A DNA stretch of 64,000 bases, taken from NCBI RefSeq assembly GCF_019578655.1, contig NC_063258.1, positions 17,922,802 through 17,986,801 of the forward strand, in the 5' to 3' direction. The notes under the pieces were generated by a model. The model was not told where the DNA came from, searched no databases, and saw nothing but the letters and a program-made list of their open reading frames with translations. Shown piece by piece: positions 54,743-64,000 of this stretch. The DNA is from Ricinus communis (lineage: Eukaryota > Streptophyta > Magnoliopsida > Malpighiales > Euphorbiaceae). The position numbers were made by a program, and so were the translations under genes. Each line of letters opens with the position of its first letter. Positions within the stretch are counted from its first letter, which is position 1.

Positions 54743-55865
54743 ATGGCCAAAGTTGGTGAGCAGTCTACTTCTACCACTCCTCCCACTCGAAGGGAAGGAG
54801 GAAAGGAAAGTGGAAAGGGCTGTAGGGATAAGTCCTGCGATGGGATTGGCGTAATGGACGAAAAGCTAGTCAAGGTGGAGACTTCCATGTCCCATTGGTG
54901 TGATAAAATCGAAGACATGGACCTTCGCATTGAGAAGCTAGATTCCAAGGAGGACGATGGGGAGCTTCGTGGGGAGATGCAAGGTGCCTTAAATGTTCTC
55001 CCGATAATTTAGCGAGGGACAATGAGGCTCTTAAGAAGTGGCTTGCCCAATGCTTGGAAAAGGTCGATAAGCTCGAGGTGGAGCTTAACTTGTATAAGGC
55101 TGCGTTGGCAAATAGCGGGAAAGCGCAAGTAACAACGTTGCACAAAGTCGATGCTCCTAAACTAAAGGCCTACGGTGGGGCTAGGAGTGCAAGAGAGATC
55201 AACAACTTCCTGTGGAACTTGGAGAGATACTTCAATGCAGTGGGCATAGTGGACGACGCCACTAAGGTAAAGTCCATATCTCTCTACTTAAGTGATATTG
55301 CTACCGTATGGTGGAAACGCAGGTGCGAGGATGTGAAAAAGGGCCTTTGCACCATTGATACATGGGATGAATTTGTGCGGGAGCTTAAGAAACAATTCTA
55401 TCCCGACAATGCCGAGAAGGAGGCAAGGTCATAGAGATGGCTACATTCGAGAATATGTGAAAGAATTCTCCGAATTAATATTGGAGATTCCCAACTTGGG
55501 AGAGAAAGAAGCTTTCCATGCCTTTATCGATGGTTTGTCTCGGTAGGCTCAATTGGAGCTAGAAAGGCGAGGTGTGCAAGACCTTGCCACTGCAATGGCG
55601 GTTGCTGAGTCCTTAATTGAGTTGAAGAAGAAGGACTCATTCAAGCTAAAGGTAAAGTTTTGGCTTCAAGTACGAAGGAAGTGACAAAGGTGAAGGAAAT
55701 AAAGGAAGATCTTCTACCAAGGATGGTAAGGCTTCGTACAAGGATAAAGGCAAGTGGAAGAAGGAAGACAAGCGTAGTTCTTCTCCTAAAAAGCTTGCTT
55801 GCTTCATCTGCGATGGACCTCATCGTGCTTACAAATGTCCAGAGTGTGGGAAGCTTGGAGCGTTA
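54743..55865 (+). pseudogene. gag: Gag of chromodomain element O (frameshifted)
   Basis: The first frame opens at the methionine of MAKVGEQSTSTTPPTRREGG, chosen because it is nearest the leader in the right frame, and stops at 55010. A second frame from 55054 has a coiled start (EKVDKLEVELNLYKAALA), then NFLWNLERYFNAVGI, ATVWWKRRCEDVKKG and WDEFVRELKKQFYPDNA, the Retrotrans_gag capsid block. A third frame continues with IREYVKEFSELILEIPNLG and LERRGVQDLATAMAVAESL. A knuckle CFICDGPHRAYKCP lies near 55800. At least three frame breaks prevent one product. The block set resembles Galadriel-type chromoviruses, from memory. Confidence 0.88.
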
Positions 55866-56440
55866 GTAATCACTGAAGAGGAGAAGCAAGAAGAAGAACG
55901 AAGAATTGCTTCCCTTCGACTCCTAAATGCCATCCAAGTTAAAGTGGAGCAGAAGCCTCGTGGTCGAATGTACGTGGAGATTAACATCGGAGGCAAGCAT
56001 CCAAGCCATGGTGATACCGGGGCTGATACGGTGTACATGGCGAAGGAGGTGGCCGACTCTATAGGGCTACCTTATAAAAAGGAAAAGGGCTTTATCAAAG
56101 GGGTGAATGCTAAGAGGCTACCCATCATTGGCATAGAGAGAGGGACCAACATTTGAATAGGCCAATGGCAAGGTAAGGTCGATATCACTATTTCTCCTAT
56201 TGATGATCAATGATTCTATCTTGGTATGGACTTCCTCGACATGGTGAAGGCATTCTTAGTTCCCATCGCCAACACTATGTGCATAATGGAGAATGGCCAA
56301 CCTTGTGTGGTGCCAATAAAGAGGGAGCTAAGCCAAGATATGATGGTATCAGCCATATAACTTCCTAAAGGGGTGAAAAGGAAGGAGCCAACCTTCCTAG
56401 CAACCCTCAAGGTGAAAAAAGGTCCCCATGATGATGGTAC
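55866..56440 (+). pseudogene. pol: Aspartic protease of element O
   Basis: Follows gag without an obvious boundary. GRMYVEINIGGKHPSHGDTGAD contains the active-site DTGA. Then come YKKEKGFIKGVNAKRLPII and, after a stop at 56154, the PIDDQ..FYLGMDFLDMVKA block, which marks the end of the fold. It would cleave the polyprotein in the particle. It has in-frame stops at 56154, 56211 and 56359. Confidence 0.82.
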
Positions 56441-57553
56441 CGAACTTCCAAGCCTATTCAAGGCGTGCTTGACGAGTTCAAAGAGGTGGACCACAAGATC
56501 GAGTTAGAACTGGGAGCCAAGCCGCCCGCCTTTGCACCCTATCGAATGGCGCCTCTAGAGCTAGAGGAACTAAGGAGGCAACTCAAGAAGCTACTTGATG
56601 CAGGCTATATAAGGCCATCTAAAGCTCTATATGGTGCGCCAGTCTTATTTTAAAAGAAGCATGACGGTTCTCTTTGGTTATGCATTGATTATCATGCGCT
56701 AAACAAGATCATATAAGTACCCCATTCCTCACATTGCCGACATCTTCGATCAACTTAGTGGTGCCAAGTGGTTTACCAAGTTGGATTTGCGGTCTAGGTA
56801 CTATCAGGTGTGCATTTCTGAAGGACATGAACCAAAGACGGCATGCGTAATGAGATATGGATCCTACGAGTTCCTTGTCATGCCCTTTAGCCTCACAAAT
56901 GCACCGGCCACATTCTGTACTCTTTTGAACAAGGTACTTGCTCCTTACCTTGATCATTTTGTTGTGGTTTATCTCGATGATATTGTTATGTACAGCAACA
57001 CTTTGGAGGAGCACGTAGAACATCTAAGGCTATTGTTTAAAGCCTTGCGGGATAATGAGCTCTACGTCAAAAAGGAGAAATGCTCCTTTGCCCAACGAGA
57101 AGTGGCATTTCTTGGGCATATTGTTGGTGATGGAAAGCTACAGATGGATGGTTCAAAGGTGAAGGCCATCCATGATTTGGAGCCGCCAACTAAGATGACT
57201 GAGTTGAGATCTTTCCTTGGTTTGGTGAACTATTATCGGAGGTTCATTAAAGGCTATTCATCCATTGCCACTCCTTTGATGGATCTTTTAAAGATGGGTC
57301 GTGCTTGGGATTGGTCTGAAAAGTGCCAACAAGCCTTTGAAAGGCTAAAGAAGACTATCATGGAGGAGCCGGTCTTAGCACTTCCTAACCATACGAAGGC
57401 ATTCGAAATCCACATAGATGCTTCCGACTTTGCTATTGGTGGAGTACTTATGTAAGAGGGGCATCTAATAGCCTTTGAAAGTAGGAAGCTGAATAACACT
57501 GAGAAGAAGTATATGGTGCAGGAAAAAGAGATGACCATTGTAGTGCATTGCAT
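56441..57553 (+). pseudogene. pol: Reverse transcriptase and partial RNase H of element O
   Basis: RT starts with DHKIELELGAKPPAFAPYR and LLDAGYIRPSKALYGAPV. A stop at 56651 and a frameshift near 56720 follow. The palm reads FTKLDLRSRYYQVCISEG, YEFLVMPFSLTNAPATF and VVVYLDDIVMYSNTLEEH (YLDD box). The thumb reads LRSFLGLVNYYRRFIKGYS. RNase H begins FEIHIDASDFAIGGVLM, then a stop at 57453 and FESRKLNNTEKKYMVQEKE. At 57553 it jumps straight into integrase sequence, so most of RNase H is deleted. The 224-codon open stretch 56781-57455 is the longest in the window. Confidence 0.9.
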
Positions 57554-57857
57554 GAGCGAAGATGTGGAGAATGCCTACTACTGGCCTTGCATGAGCGAAG
57601 ATGTGGAGGCCTACGTAAGGACTTGTCTTGTGTGCCAATAAGACAAAATGGAGCAACAAGTCCCGAGTGGTTTGCTAGAGCCGGGAGACCATGGGAAAGT
57701 GTCTCCATGGATTTTATTATGGGGCTTTCTCTATCCGAAGGTTGTGCAAGGATCTTCATGGTGGTGGATAGAAGAGCTCCTTTGAATGTGCGAGCTCAGT
57801 ATAATAAAGAGGTGGACTACATTATCTCCTATCGTAAGGTGCTATAATCGAATCAAC
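57554..57857 (+). pseudogene. pol: Integrase remnants of element O (internally deleted)
   Basis: Two pieces are left. The first has YYWPCMSEDVEAYVRTCLVC, the end of the HHCC zinc domain, and PWESVSMDFIMGLSLSEG with the first core Asp. After FMVVDR at about 57774 the sequence jumps to a region preceding the chromodomain (VRAQYNKEVDYIISYRKVL). The rest of the catalytic core, including the second Asp and the Glu, is gone. A 22-bp direct repeat (57548-57569 and 57587-57608) lies at the first deletion boundary. Confidence 0.8.
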
Positions 57858-57997
57858 CTCCAATGGTCAAGTTTCTTGTCAAGTGGAAAGGACTTCCCGA
57901 AAGTGAGGCAAGTTGGGAGCCGATTCAAGACTTGTGGCAATTTGAGGAGCAAATTAAAGCTTACAAGGAGAAGGCAACAGGGGCGTTGCCAGATTAG
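57858..57997 (+). pseudogene. pol: Chromodomain of element O
   Basis: KFLVKWKGLPESEASWEP followed by IQDLWQFEEQIKAY is a chromodomain of the retrotransposon type, which in this family guides integration to chromatin with particular histone marks. The usual aromatic residues in the VKWKG and SWEP positions are present. The stop codon at 57995-57997 touches the polypurine tract. This classifies O as a chromovirus with a classical chromodomain, unlike the CRM-like elements here, in which I see none. Confidence 0.88.
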
Positions 57998-58008
57998 GTG
58001 GGGGAGAA
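57998..58008 (+). other. Polypurine tract of element O
   Basis: The run gtgggggagaa directly precedes the 3' LTR start TGTCACACC and is the standard plus-strand primer position. Confidence 0.85.
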
Positions 58009-58663
58009 TGTCACACCGTGGAGCTCAAATCTAAAAATTTTTGCCGAGAGTGCTAGGGTAGTGCGGAATTCTCCGGAACACTCTTGACTAGTGTAGAATT
58101 CTCTAGAACTCTCTAAAAGAGTGTAGAACCTTCTAGAACACACTAGAATAGTCTAGAACTTTCTAGAACAATCTAGAACAATCTAGAAGGATGTAGATAC
58201 TTCTAGAATATTTTAGAAGGGTGTAGATACTTCTAGAACATTCTAGAAGGGTGGGGACAATTCTTGTACATACTAGACTAGTCAAGAATAGTCTAGACCC
58301 ATGTAGTCTATACTAGAATATTCTAGACATGTGTGGATAAAGGTAGCATTCAAGGACATTCTTTTAAGGAGGTGGGGATGGTGGCCATCCATGCATATAA
58401 ATATCCCTTCCATTCTTTATTTGTAACATACAACAACAACATATAAGGAGTTAAGGTGGAGAACTAAGCAATACAAGCTTACCTTTCTAAACTCTTGTGC
58501 TCTCTTTGTGCCATTTTCTTAAGCATACTTTTGTTTGCGTAATTGCTGCCATTTTATCGAGTTTGGCATCCGTGGGAAGGCTGACTAGCAATCTTAACTT
58601 CGGGGGAATCAAGTGAGCTAGGCCGCACGTGGGCAAAGTCTGGGGATAAAACAAAACTCACGT
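58009..58663 (+). mobile_element. 3' LTR of element O
   Basis: It matches the 5' LTR in full, apart from the last four bases GACA, which are missing. The flank reads ctcacgt/ttggtttttgc where gag resumes. The 5-bp target duplication is therefore not intact: the left flank is GCAAG, and the right one seems deleted or altered. The heat-shock-like array is at 58126-58248. Confidence 0.9.
58126..58248 (+). promoter_or_regulatory. 10-bp heat-shock-element-like array (3' LTR O)
   Basis: GAA (or GAT) triplets recur at exact 10-bp steps. Full GAAnnTTCnnGAA units are at 58126-58138, 58156-58168 and 58236-58248. It has one more 10-bp unit (an extra 'caatctagaa') than the 5' LTR. TATA box at 58396-58403. 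Confidence 0.7.
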
Positions 58664-59170
58664 TTGGTTTTTGCATGGATTGAACTAATACATAGCTAAT
58701 GTGGTTAAGCTTCAACACTATGTGGAGATGGAGGATATATTGCACATGGCATGAAGATTGAGAGACAATTAAAGAGCAAGAGTGCCAACCAATTGGGCCT
58801 CAACTTCCTCATGAAAGTCGAATAAGAAGAAGGATGACAAGGCTGTTTCTAAGCCTAAATTTGAGTCTTTCAAGGATCCTAAATTTGAGGGCGATAACAA
58901 ATTCCAAGGTAAATCCATTCCTCAAACATCCAAAACTAGAGATATTAAATGTTTGAGGTGTTTGGGAATGGGCCACAGATTCTCAATGTCCAAACAAAAG
59001 AGCCATGATTATGAGGGACAATGGGGAAGTGGAGTCCGAATGTGAAGAAGAAGAAGAGATGCCACCCCTAGAAGATGGTAGCGACCAAGAGTATGTTGAA
59101 CATGGTGATTTAGTGGCAAGGTGAGCTTTAAGTTTGTAGGCAAAAGAGGAAAAGTTATAAAGAGACAATA
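58664..59170 (+). pseudogene. gag: CRM-like gag of element L, second part
   Basis: The reading resumes after element O with the FLHGLN-type block (FxHGLN), then VKLQHYVEMEDILHMA and KIERQLKSKSANQ. A zinc knuckle (frame broken around it) reads IKCLRCLGMGHRFSQCP-like at about 58945-58990, with the run of CxxC..GH..C spaced as usual. An acidic tail near 59030-59100 (several Glu in a row) follows. This is the region just before the protease. Confidence 0.75.
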
Positions 59171-59296
59171 TCTTTCATACTAGATGCCGAGTCAAAGATA
59201 AGGTATGTACTGTGATAATTGATGAGGGTAGTTGTACCAATGTAGCTAGTACTAAACTTGTTGAAAAATTATGTTTGCCAACTTTTAAACACCCTA
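59171..59296 (+). pseudogene. pol: Protease of element L, first half
   Basis: VIIDEGSCTNVASTKLVEK and LCLPTFKHP form the front half of the CRM-like protease; the active-site loop DGGS seen in element N is DEGS here. It is split after KHP by a solo LTR, and the other half (RPYKLRWLNACGE) continues at 59759. Confidence 0.82.
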
Positions 59297-59753
59297 TGTT
59301 ATAGTCTGGCCTTGAGAAGTGGTCTTATGAGGGAGGAAAGTGGACGCCGAGGCAAGGATAGGATGCCTGGACAAGAAGCGGCTTCATGTAGGATTATAAG
59401 ATGCCAGCACTCTAAGGTAGATGGGTACATGAATGAATTGAAATGCATGTCGAAATGGGGAGGGGAATAGTTGATAACATATATGTAAAGAGTTGGAACT
59501 AATCATATGAGGTGCCTTTTGGTTGTTTGGCTGTGGAGTTCTAGAAACTCCAAGGTTATATGTGCTTGGTTCGGGAAATTTTCAGGATAGGTGACCTTCT
59601 GAGAAGTTTCCAAATACGCTGAGGGGATGTTTCGAATTCTCAGGATGGGTGACCTCTTGGGAAGTGCTCGAATCCCCCAAAGGGACAAAACCATGAGGCT
59701 ATTGGGGGTCAAAGTAGACAATATCTCATGTGATCTAGTTATGATTCATTACA
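59297..59753. mobile_element. Solo LTR with 5S rRNA-like sequence (Cassandra-like TRIM)
   Basis: It starts TGTTATAGTC and ends CATTACA, and splits the protease phrase 'aaacaccc / taggccatataag'. Flanks CCCTA (59292-59296) and GCCTA (59754-59758) are a likely target duplication with one change. It has no coding capacity. Two 5S rRNA-like patches lie inside (59540-59682). A 5S-bearing LTR is the hallmark of the Cassandra TRIM family; I assign it to that group or a close relative. Confidence 0.7.
59540..59682 (+). other. 5S rRNA-derived patches in the solo LTR
   Basis: The first patch (about 59540-59612) aligns by eye with plant 5S rRNA from the 'agaactc..gttaagcgtgcttgg' part (box A) to 'aggatgggtgacctcctggg' (box C), in decayed form ('aggataggtgaccttctg'). 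The second (about 59636-59672) repeats only the box C part, 'ggatgggtgacctcttggga', in better condition. These are the internal polymerase III promoter boxes. Not a functional 5S gene. Confidence 0.7.
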
Positions 59754-60340
59754 GCCTAGGCCATATAAGCTTCGATGGTTGAATGCTTGTGGTGAGATTA
59801 GATTTGCTAAGCAAGTATTAGTATCTTTCTCTATTGGTAGGTATAAGGATGAGGTGTTGCGAGATATGGTGCCTATGCATGCTAGACATATTCTTTTAGG
59901 CCGCCCATGACAATTTGATAAACAAGTCATTCATGATGGTTTTACTAACAAATGCTCTTTTGTAATGAATGCCAAATCTATTACACTTATTCCTTTAACA
60001 CACAAAGAGGTGTATGAAGACCAAATGCGCATGAAAAAGGAGAGCAATGCAAAACACATGAGTGACGGTGCGCAAGAAAAGAAAGAAAATGAGAGTATGA
60101 GTGCACAGAAAGAAAAAAAATAAAGAGAGTATGCGCATAAAAGAAAGGGAAAAAGGCGAGGGTGTGAAAAGTGAGAAAAAGGAAAGGAAAGAATGCAAGA
60201 GAGAGTAAGGTGAAAAGAACCTTCTTGGCCAATCAGACCATTTTTGTACTTATGTAAAAAGAGACCTACTTTAATGCTAACGAGCTTAATTTTTCTTTGC
60301 CTATTGCTTTTGTTTCTTTGTTACAGGAATTTGATGATTT
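59754..60340 (+). pseudogene. pol: Protease end and protease-RT linker of element L
   Basis: RPYKLRWLNACGE, FAKQVLVSFSIGRYKDEV, MVPMHARHILLGRP, then, after a stop at 59908, HDGFTNKCSFVMNAKSIT and LTHKEVYEDQMRMKK. A very charged Lys/Glu-rich stretch follows (60020-60210), as in element N. The pyrimidine-rich minus-strand frames at 59987-60232 are its shadow. Confidence 0.8.
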
Positions 60341-60613
60341 ATTTCCCAAAGAGATCCCCATGGATTGTGACGAATTAGGGAATAGAGCATCAAATTGATT
60401 TCATTCTTAGATCATCTATTCATAATCGGCTTGCCTATAAGAGCAACCTCGAGGAGACTAACAAGCTCCAAAGGCAAGTTGAAGAATTTATGACTAAAGG
60501 ATTGATCAGGGAAAGTATGAGCCCGTGTGCAATTCCAGTTTTACTTGTGCCTAAAAAGGATGGAACATGGAGGATGTGCATTGACTGTCGTGCCGTCAAT
60601 AAAATCACTGTAA
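60341..60613 (+). pseudogene. pol: Reverse transcriptase of element L, first part
   Basis: [45 protein letters not shown] and [19 protein letters not shown] give the fingers of a CRM-like RT. It breaks just after VKY, where 'HHPIPRL' is expected, and R sequence begins with a few bases of shared sequence ('agtataatgg'). The RT resumes at about 62682 without the intervening 40-45 residues. Confidence 0.88.
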
Positions 60614-62598
60614 AGTATAATGGTTTGGTTTTCTTTGTCGAGCATAAACAAGAGTGTTGAATTATAGTACGTGGAAGTTACAATCATAAACACCGATCCA
60701 ATACTTGGAAAGATGCGTTGAAAGAAATTTAGTTGATCAAATATTGATATCAGTTTTTGAGTGATCGTGAACGAATCTCTTGGAGGAAAGAGGAATGCCG
60801 AGAATCGAGGCACTCCCAAATATTCTGATTCAGGATTTGTACTGTTAGGATCTCCATCATTTCTTGTTCCTCTAGGCATGAGGACTCTTAATGACTCAAG
60901 GATTGGCATAAGGAATTATGGGAGTGCAATTAAAAAGCTTGACTGGTGGCATTAGAGATTAGCTTGATGACCAAGCAGGACGAGACATAAATCCATGCGA
61001 GTAAGGGAGAAATTATATTGTTTTCCATAAATCCAAGAGTAATACAAGCAGGAATGCAAGCGTTTTGATGTTTTAGACGCATATAATGATGTATTTTATG
61101 TCGGAGCATTATTAGGTTGCCCAACGCAAATTTCTCCTTGTTTTTATTTAACTGCCTCATAAAATTTTGGACTACGAGAGTTGTTGACCTGTCAACTTCT
61201 CTTTGGTTCTTGATTTGAATTTAGTTTATTCATCTTTCTTTATTGATTTACTCATATTTAGCTTCTACTTTCTTCTTCTTATGGAATGAAGGCTTTCACA
61301 CTATAAAAACTGCATGCAACCAAATATTTAAGGCTAGTGAGCATATTATTTTAGTTTTCTACATAACAGAGAATTAAGTTACAGGTTCTTTCAAGAACTT
61401 TGCGAACTTATGAAGACCCACACTAGCGAACCTAGACTTATTGCTCACCTTCCATTCCTTTATGCTCTTTGTCTATCATTTAAATCAATTCAATCCTTAC
61501 GCTTAGCCATGGAAAAGAATAAAGAATTTGCAATCTTATTCCTTATCGAATCTGAAATACTACTTATGCTCTCATTTGTTTGTTTCTTTGTTCGTCTCTT
61601 TCTAATTTATATCTTGTATGAAGATTTGGTTTTATTTGGCAAGCATGAGTCAGAGTATTGAGTTGAAGCGCGTGGAAGCGATAATCATAGGCATCGATCC
61701 AATGCTTAGACAAATGCGAAGAAGAAAAATTAGTTAATCGAGTACTGATATCATTCTTCAAATGATCATGGATGAATCTTTTACAGGAAAGATGGAAAGC
61801 CGAGAATGGAGGCACGCCTAAATACTGCAATTTAGGATTTGCACCATTAGGATCTACATCATTCCTTGTTCCTCTAGTTATATGGACTCCTGGTGATATT
61901 AGGATTAACTTAAGAAACCATGAAAACACAATTGACAAGTTTGACCAATGACATTGGGGCTTAGCTTAATGATCAAGCAAGAGGAGACGTAAATCCAAGC
62001 GCGTTAATGAGAGATCATATGGGTTTCGATTAATCCAAGTGTAATACTAGTGGGAATGCGAGCATTTTGATGTTTGGGATGCATATAAAAATGTAATTTG
62101 TGTCAGTGTGTTATTAAGTAGGCTCTCACAGATTTCCTCTTGTTTTTGTTAAGCTGGGTCATGAAATTTAGGACAATAAGAGATGTTGCCAGTCAACTCC
62201 TCTCCGGTTCTTGATTTGACTTTAGTTTATTCATCTTTCTTTCTTTATTTATTCATATGTAGCTTATAGTTTGTTCTCCATATGGAATTAGGGCTTTCGT
62301 ACTATAAAAACTACATGCAACCAAATACTTGAGGCTAGTGACCGTATTTAGTATTTTAGTTTTCTACCTTGCGGGAATTCAAGTTATGGGTTCTTACAAG
62401 AACTTTGCGAACTTATGAAGACCTGCACTAGTGAACCTAGTCTTTTCACTCACATCCTTCCTTTCTTCTATGCACTCTGTTTACCATTATGTTTAAATCA
62501 ATTCTACCATTATGTTTAAATCAATTTGATTTGATACTTAGGCTTAACCATATGGAAGAGAATGAAGAATTTGTGATTTCTTTCCATATCGGATCTGA
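60614..62598 (-). repeat. Two R units inside the RT of element L
   Basis: It enters R at 'atggtttggttt' and leaves at 'ttatcggatctgaa'-like sequence, almost two full monomers in minus sense. The anchors at 60856 and 61858 are 1002 bp apart. There is no target duplication, and 40-45 codons of RT were lost. R is here a passenger inside a retrotransposon, away from the main array. Confidence 0.85.
61183..61310 (-). promoter_or_regulatory. Promoter-like module of an R monomer (second example)
   Basis: GTTGACCTGTCAAC (61183-61196), two W-box cores in inverted order, then about 105 bp further the TATA-like ctataaaaac at 61301-61310. The next monomer has a degraded palindrome near 62190 and ctataaaaactacatgc near 62305. 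Activity is inferred only. Confidence 0.4.
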
Positions 62599-62681
62599 AA
62601 GACTTGCTCCTCCATGCTCTTGCTCATCTTCATCAAGTCCATCTTCTTGAAATCCATATGATGGTGGTTGGTCATATTAAC
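62599..62681. other. Unassigned filler next to the R insertion
   Basis: About 80 bp between the end of R and the resumed RT. It is not similar to R or to RT. It may be filler DNA from the rejoining event. A short 'catatgatggtggttgg' at its end is unremarkable. Confidence 0.5.
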
Positions 62682-63060
62682 TGCCTTTAAGACTAAGTAT
62701 GGTTTGTATGAGTGGCTAGTGATGCCTTTTGTGCTAACTAATGCCTATAATACCTTTATGAGACTTATGAACCATGTATTGCATCCTTTTATCAAAACAT
62801 TTATTGTTGTGTATTTTGATGACATATTAGTGTACAACAATTCCATGCATGAGCATTTAGAGCATGTTAGGAGTTTATTTGATGTCTTGTAAAGAGAAAA
62901 GCTTTATGCTAATCTTAGGAAGTGTGATTTTTGCACTCCTAAGGTAGTTTTTCTTATATTTGTTGTTAGTGCTAATGGGATTGAGGTAGATAAAGAAAAG
63001 GTAGAGGCTATTACTTTTTTGGCCGACACCTAAGGGTATGAGTGAGGTGAGACCTTTTCC
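62682..63060 (+). pseudogene. pol: Reverse transcriptase of element L, second part
   Basis: [19 protein letters not shown], with the proline-alanine of the usual NAPxTF replaced, then [19 protein letters not shown] with the catalytic YFDD, then LYANLRKCDFCTP. A stop at 62890 and a frameshift in the thumb region near 63020 are visible. Collinear with the RT of element J. Confidence 0.88.
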
Positions 63061-63803
63061 TGGCCTAGCTAGCTTCTATAGGCGATTTGTTAGGGATTTT
63101 TCTACCCTTGCCACCCCTTTAACTAAGGTTATTAAGAAGCATGTATATTTTAAATGGGGGGGAGGCACAAGATAGGGCATTTCAAGTTTTGAAAGATAAA
63201 TTGATTAATGCTCATTTACTTGCTTTGCCTAATTTTGATTCTACTTTTGAGATTGAATGTGATGTTTCTAGTGTTGGAATTAGAGTTATACTGATGCAAG
63301 AGGGTAGGCCAATTGCCTATTTTAGTGAAAAGCTTAGTGGTGCAAGCTTATGCTATCGCACCTATGATAAGAAGATGTTTGCATTGGTGCAAGCGTCGAA
63401 GACATGGGAACATTATTTATTGCCCAAGGAATTCGTAATTCATATTGATCATGAGAGCTTAAAGCATTCGAAAGAACAAAATAAATTGAACAAATCACAT
63501 GCAATTTGGAGTTCATTTATAGATACTTTTCCTTATGTGATCAAATATAAGAAGGGTAAGGATAATGTGGTAGCAGATGCACTCTCTAGGAGGTATGCCT
63601 TGATTAACACACTTCATTCTAAATTGATTGGATTTGGATTGCTTAAAGAACATTATCTTGATGATCCTAATTTTGGAAGTGTGTATGATGCATGCGAGCA
63701 TGGAGCTTTTGATAAATACTATAGGCATGATAGCTACTTGTTTAAGGATAATCAATTATATGTTCTTAATTGTTCTATACATAGATTATTTTTAAAAGAA
63801 TAA
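63061..63803 (+). pseudogene. pol: RNase H and integrase N-terminus of element L
   Basis: The thumb block [19 protein letters not shown] is followed by a 220-codon open stretch. It has [19 protein letters not shown] (first RNase H Asp), [33 protein letters not shown] (with the usual ELYALVRALETW Glu changed) and [13 protein letters not shown] (second Asp). [17 protein letters not shown] follows, with the last Asp. The end contains the segment leading to the integrase zinc domain ([16 protein letters not shown]). The stop at 63801 is isolated. Confidence 0.88.
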
Positions 63804-64000
63804 CATGAGGGAGGATTGATGGGGCATTTTGGTGTTGCTAAGACTTTAGGTATGCAGCATGAGCACTTTTATTGGTCAAAAATACATGTTGATGTTGAGA
63901 AATATTGTGCCAACTGTATTGTTTGTTTACGTGCTAAGTCTAAAAGCAAGCCCCATGGATTGTATATGCCATTGCTTATTTCTATTTCACCTTGGATTGA
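63804..64000 (+). pseudogene. pol: Integrase start of element L (runs off the window)
   Basis: [38 protein letters not shown] and LRAKSKSKPHGLYMPL show the zinc-binding domain with its His and Cys pairs complete in this stretch. The window ends as the catalytic core begins. The 3' LTR of L should lie further right. Confidence 0.85.

Noticed and set aside
59540..59682. Functional 5S rRNA gene
   Set aside because: Only parts of the gene are present, with many changes and a partial duplication, inside an LTR.
60020..60232. Hydrophobic minus-strand frames (Phe/Leu-rich)
   Set aside because: They are the complement of the charged Lys/Glu-rich linker of element L.

Overview
The window is AT-rich plant nuclear DNA, almost certainly heterochromatin of a flowering plant. 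It contains no convincing host gene. Everything recognisable is LTR retrotransposon, mostly Ty3/gypsy, or a roughly 1 kb tandem repeat here called R. The plant assignment rests on Athila-like elements with tRNA-Asp primer sites, CRM-like and chromodomain-bearing chromoviruses with initiator-Met primer sites, and a Cassandra-like LTR carrying 5S rRNA sequence. Every polyprotein seen has stops, frameshifts or deletions.

Layout. 1-3687: minus-strand Athila-like element reduced to gag plus a pre-RT linker, with its 5' LTR. 3688-6138: plus-strand 3' end of a second Athila-like family, with its LTR. 6139-15691: R array in plus orientation, broken by two solo LTRs and an LTR fragment. 15692-23654: a stack of broken CRM-like elements: a 5' LTR with leader (G), a 5'-LTR/RT/IN/3'-LTR element (J, +) and a gag/PR/RT-start element (N, -). 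23655-44061: R array that repeatedly switches orientation and carries more LTRs, including solo LTRs with 5-bp target duplications, two of TGTCAC type. 44062-52556: Athila-like gag (-) with LTR, pol (+), an LTR stub and another Athila LTR. 52557-64000: a CRM-like LTR (K, -) abutting the gag of a CRM-like element (L, +). L is interrupted by a chromodomain element (O) in gag, a 5S-containing solo LTR in the protease, and two R units in the reverse transcriptase, and it runs off the window end.

R has a monomer of about 1.00-1.02 kb measured by hand between conserved anchors, and covers roughly 23 kb here. Most monomers keep a palindromic W-box pair and, about 100 bp downstream in the R- sense, a TATA-like sequence, so R looks LTR- or promoter-derived. 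Together with many insertions resembling centromere-associated CRM elements, this makes R a candidate (peri)centromeric satellite; that is an inference.

The most striking regulatory structure is in the LTRs of O: a tandem array with exact 10-bp period matching the heat-shock element grammar GAAnnTTCnnGAA, placed upstream of a TATA box. Other unusual items are CpG-rich ACACGGCCGTGT palindrome clusters shared by different Athila-like LTRs, a short mitochondrial 26S rRNA-like patch in an LTR, and 18-bp coding minisatellites in CRM-like LTRs.
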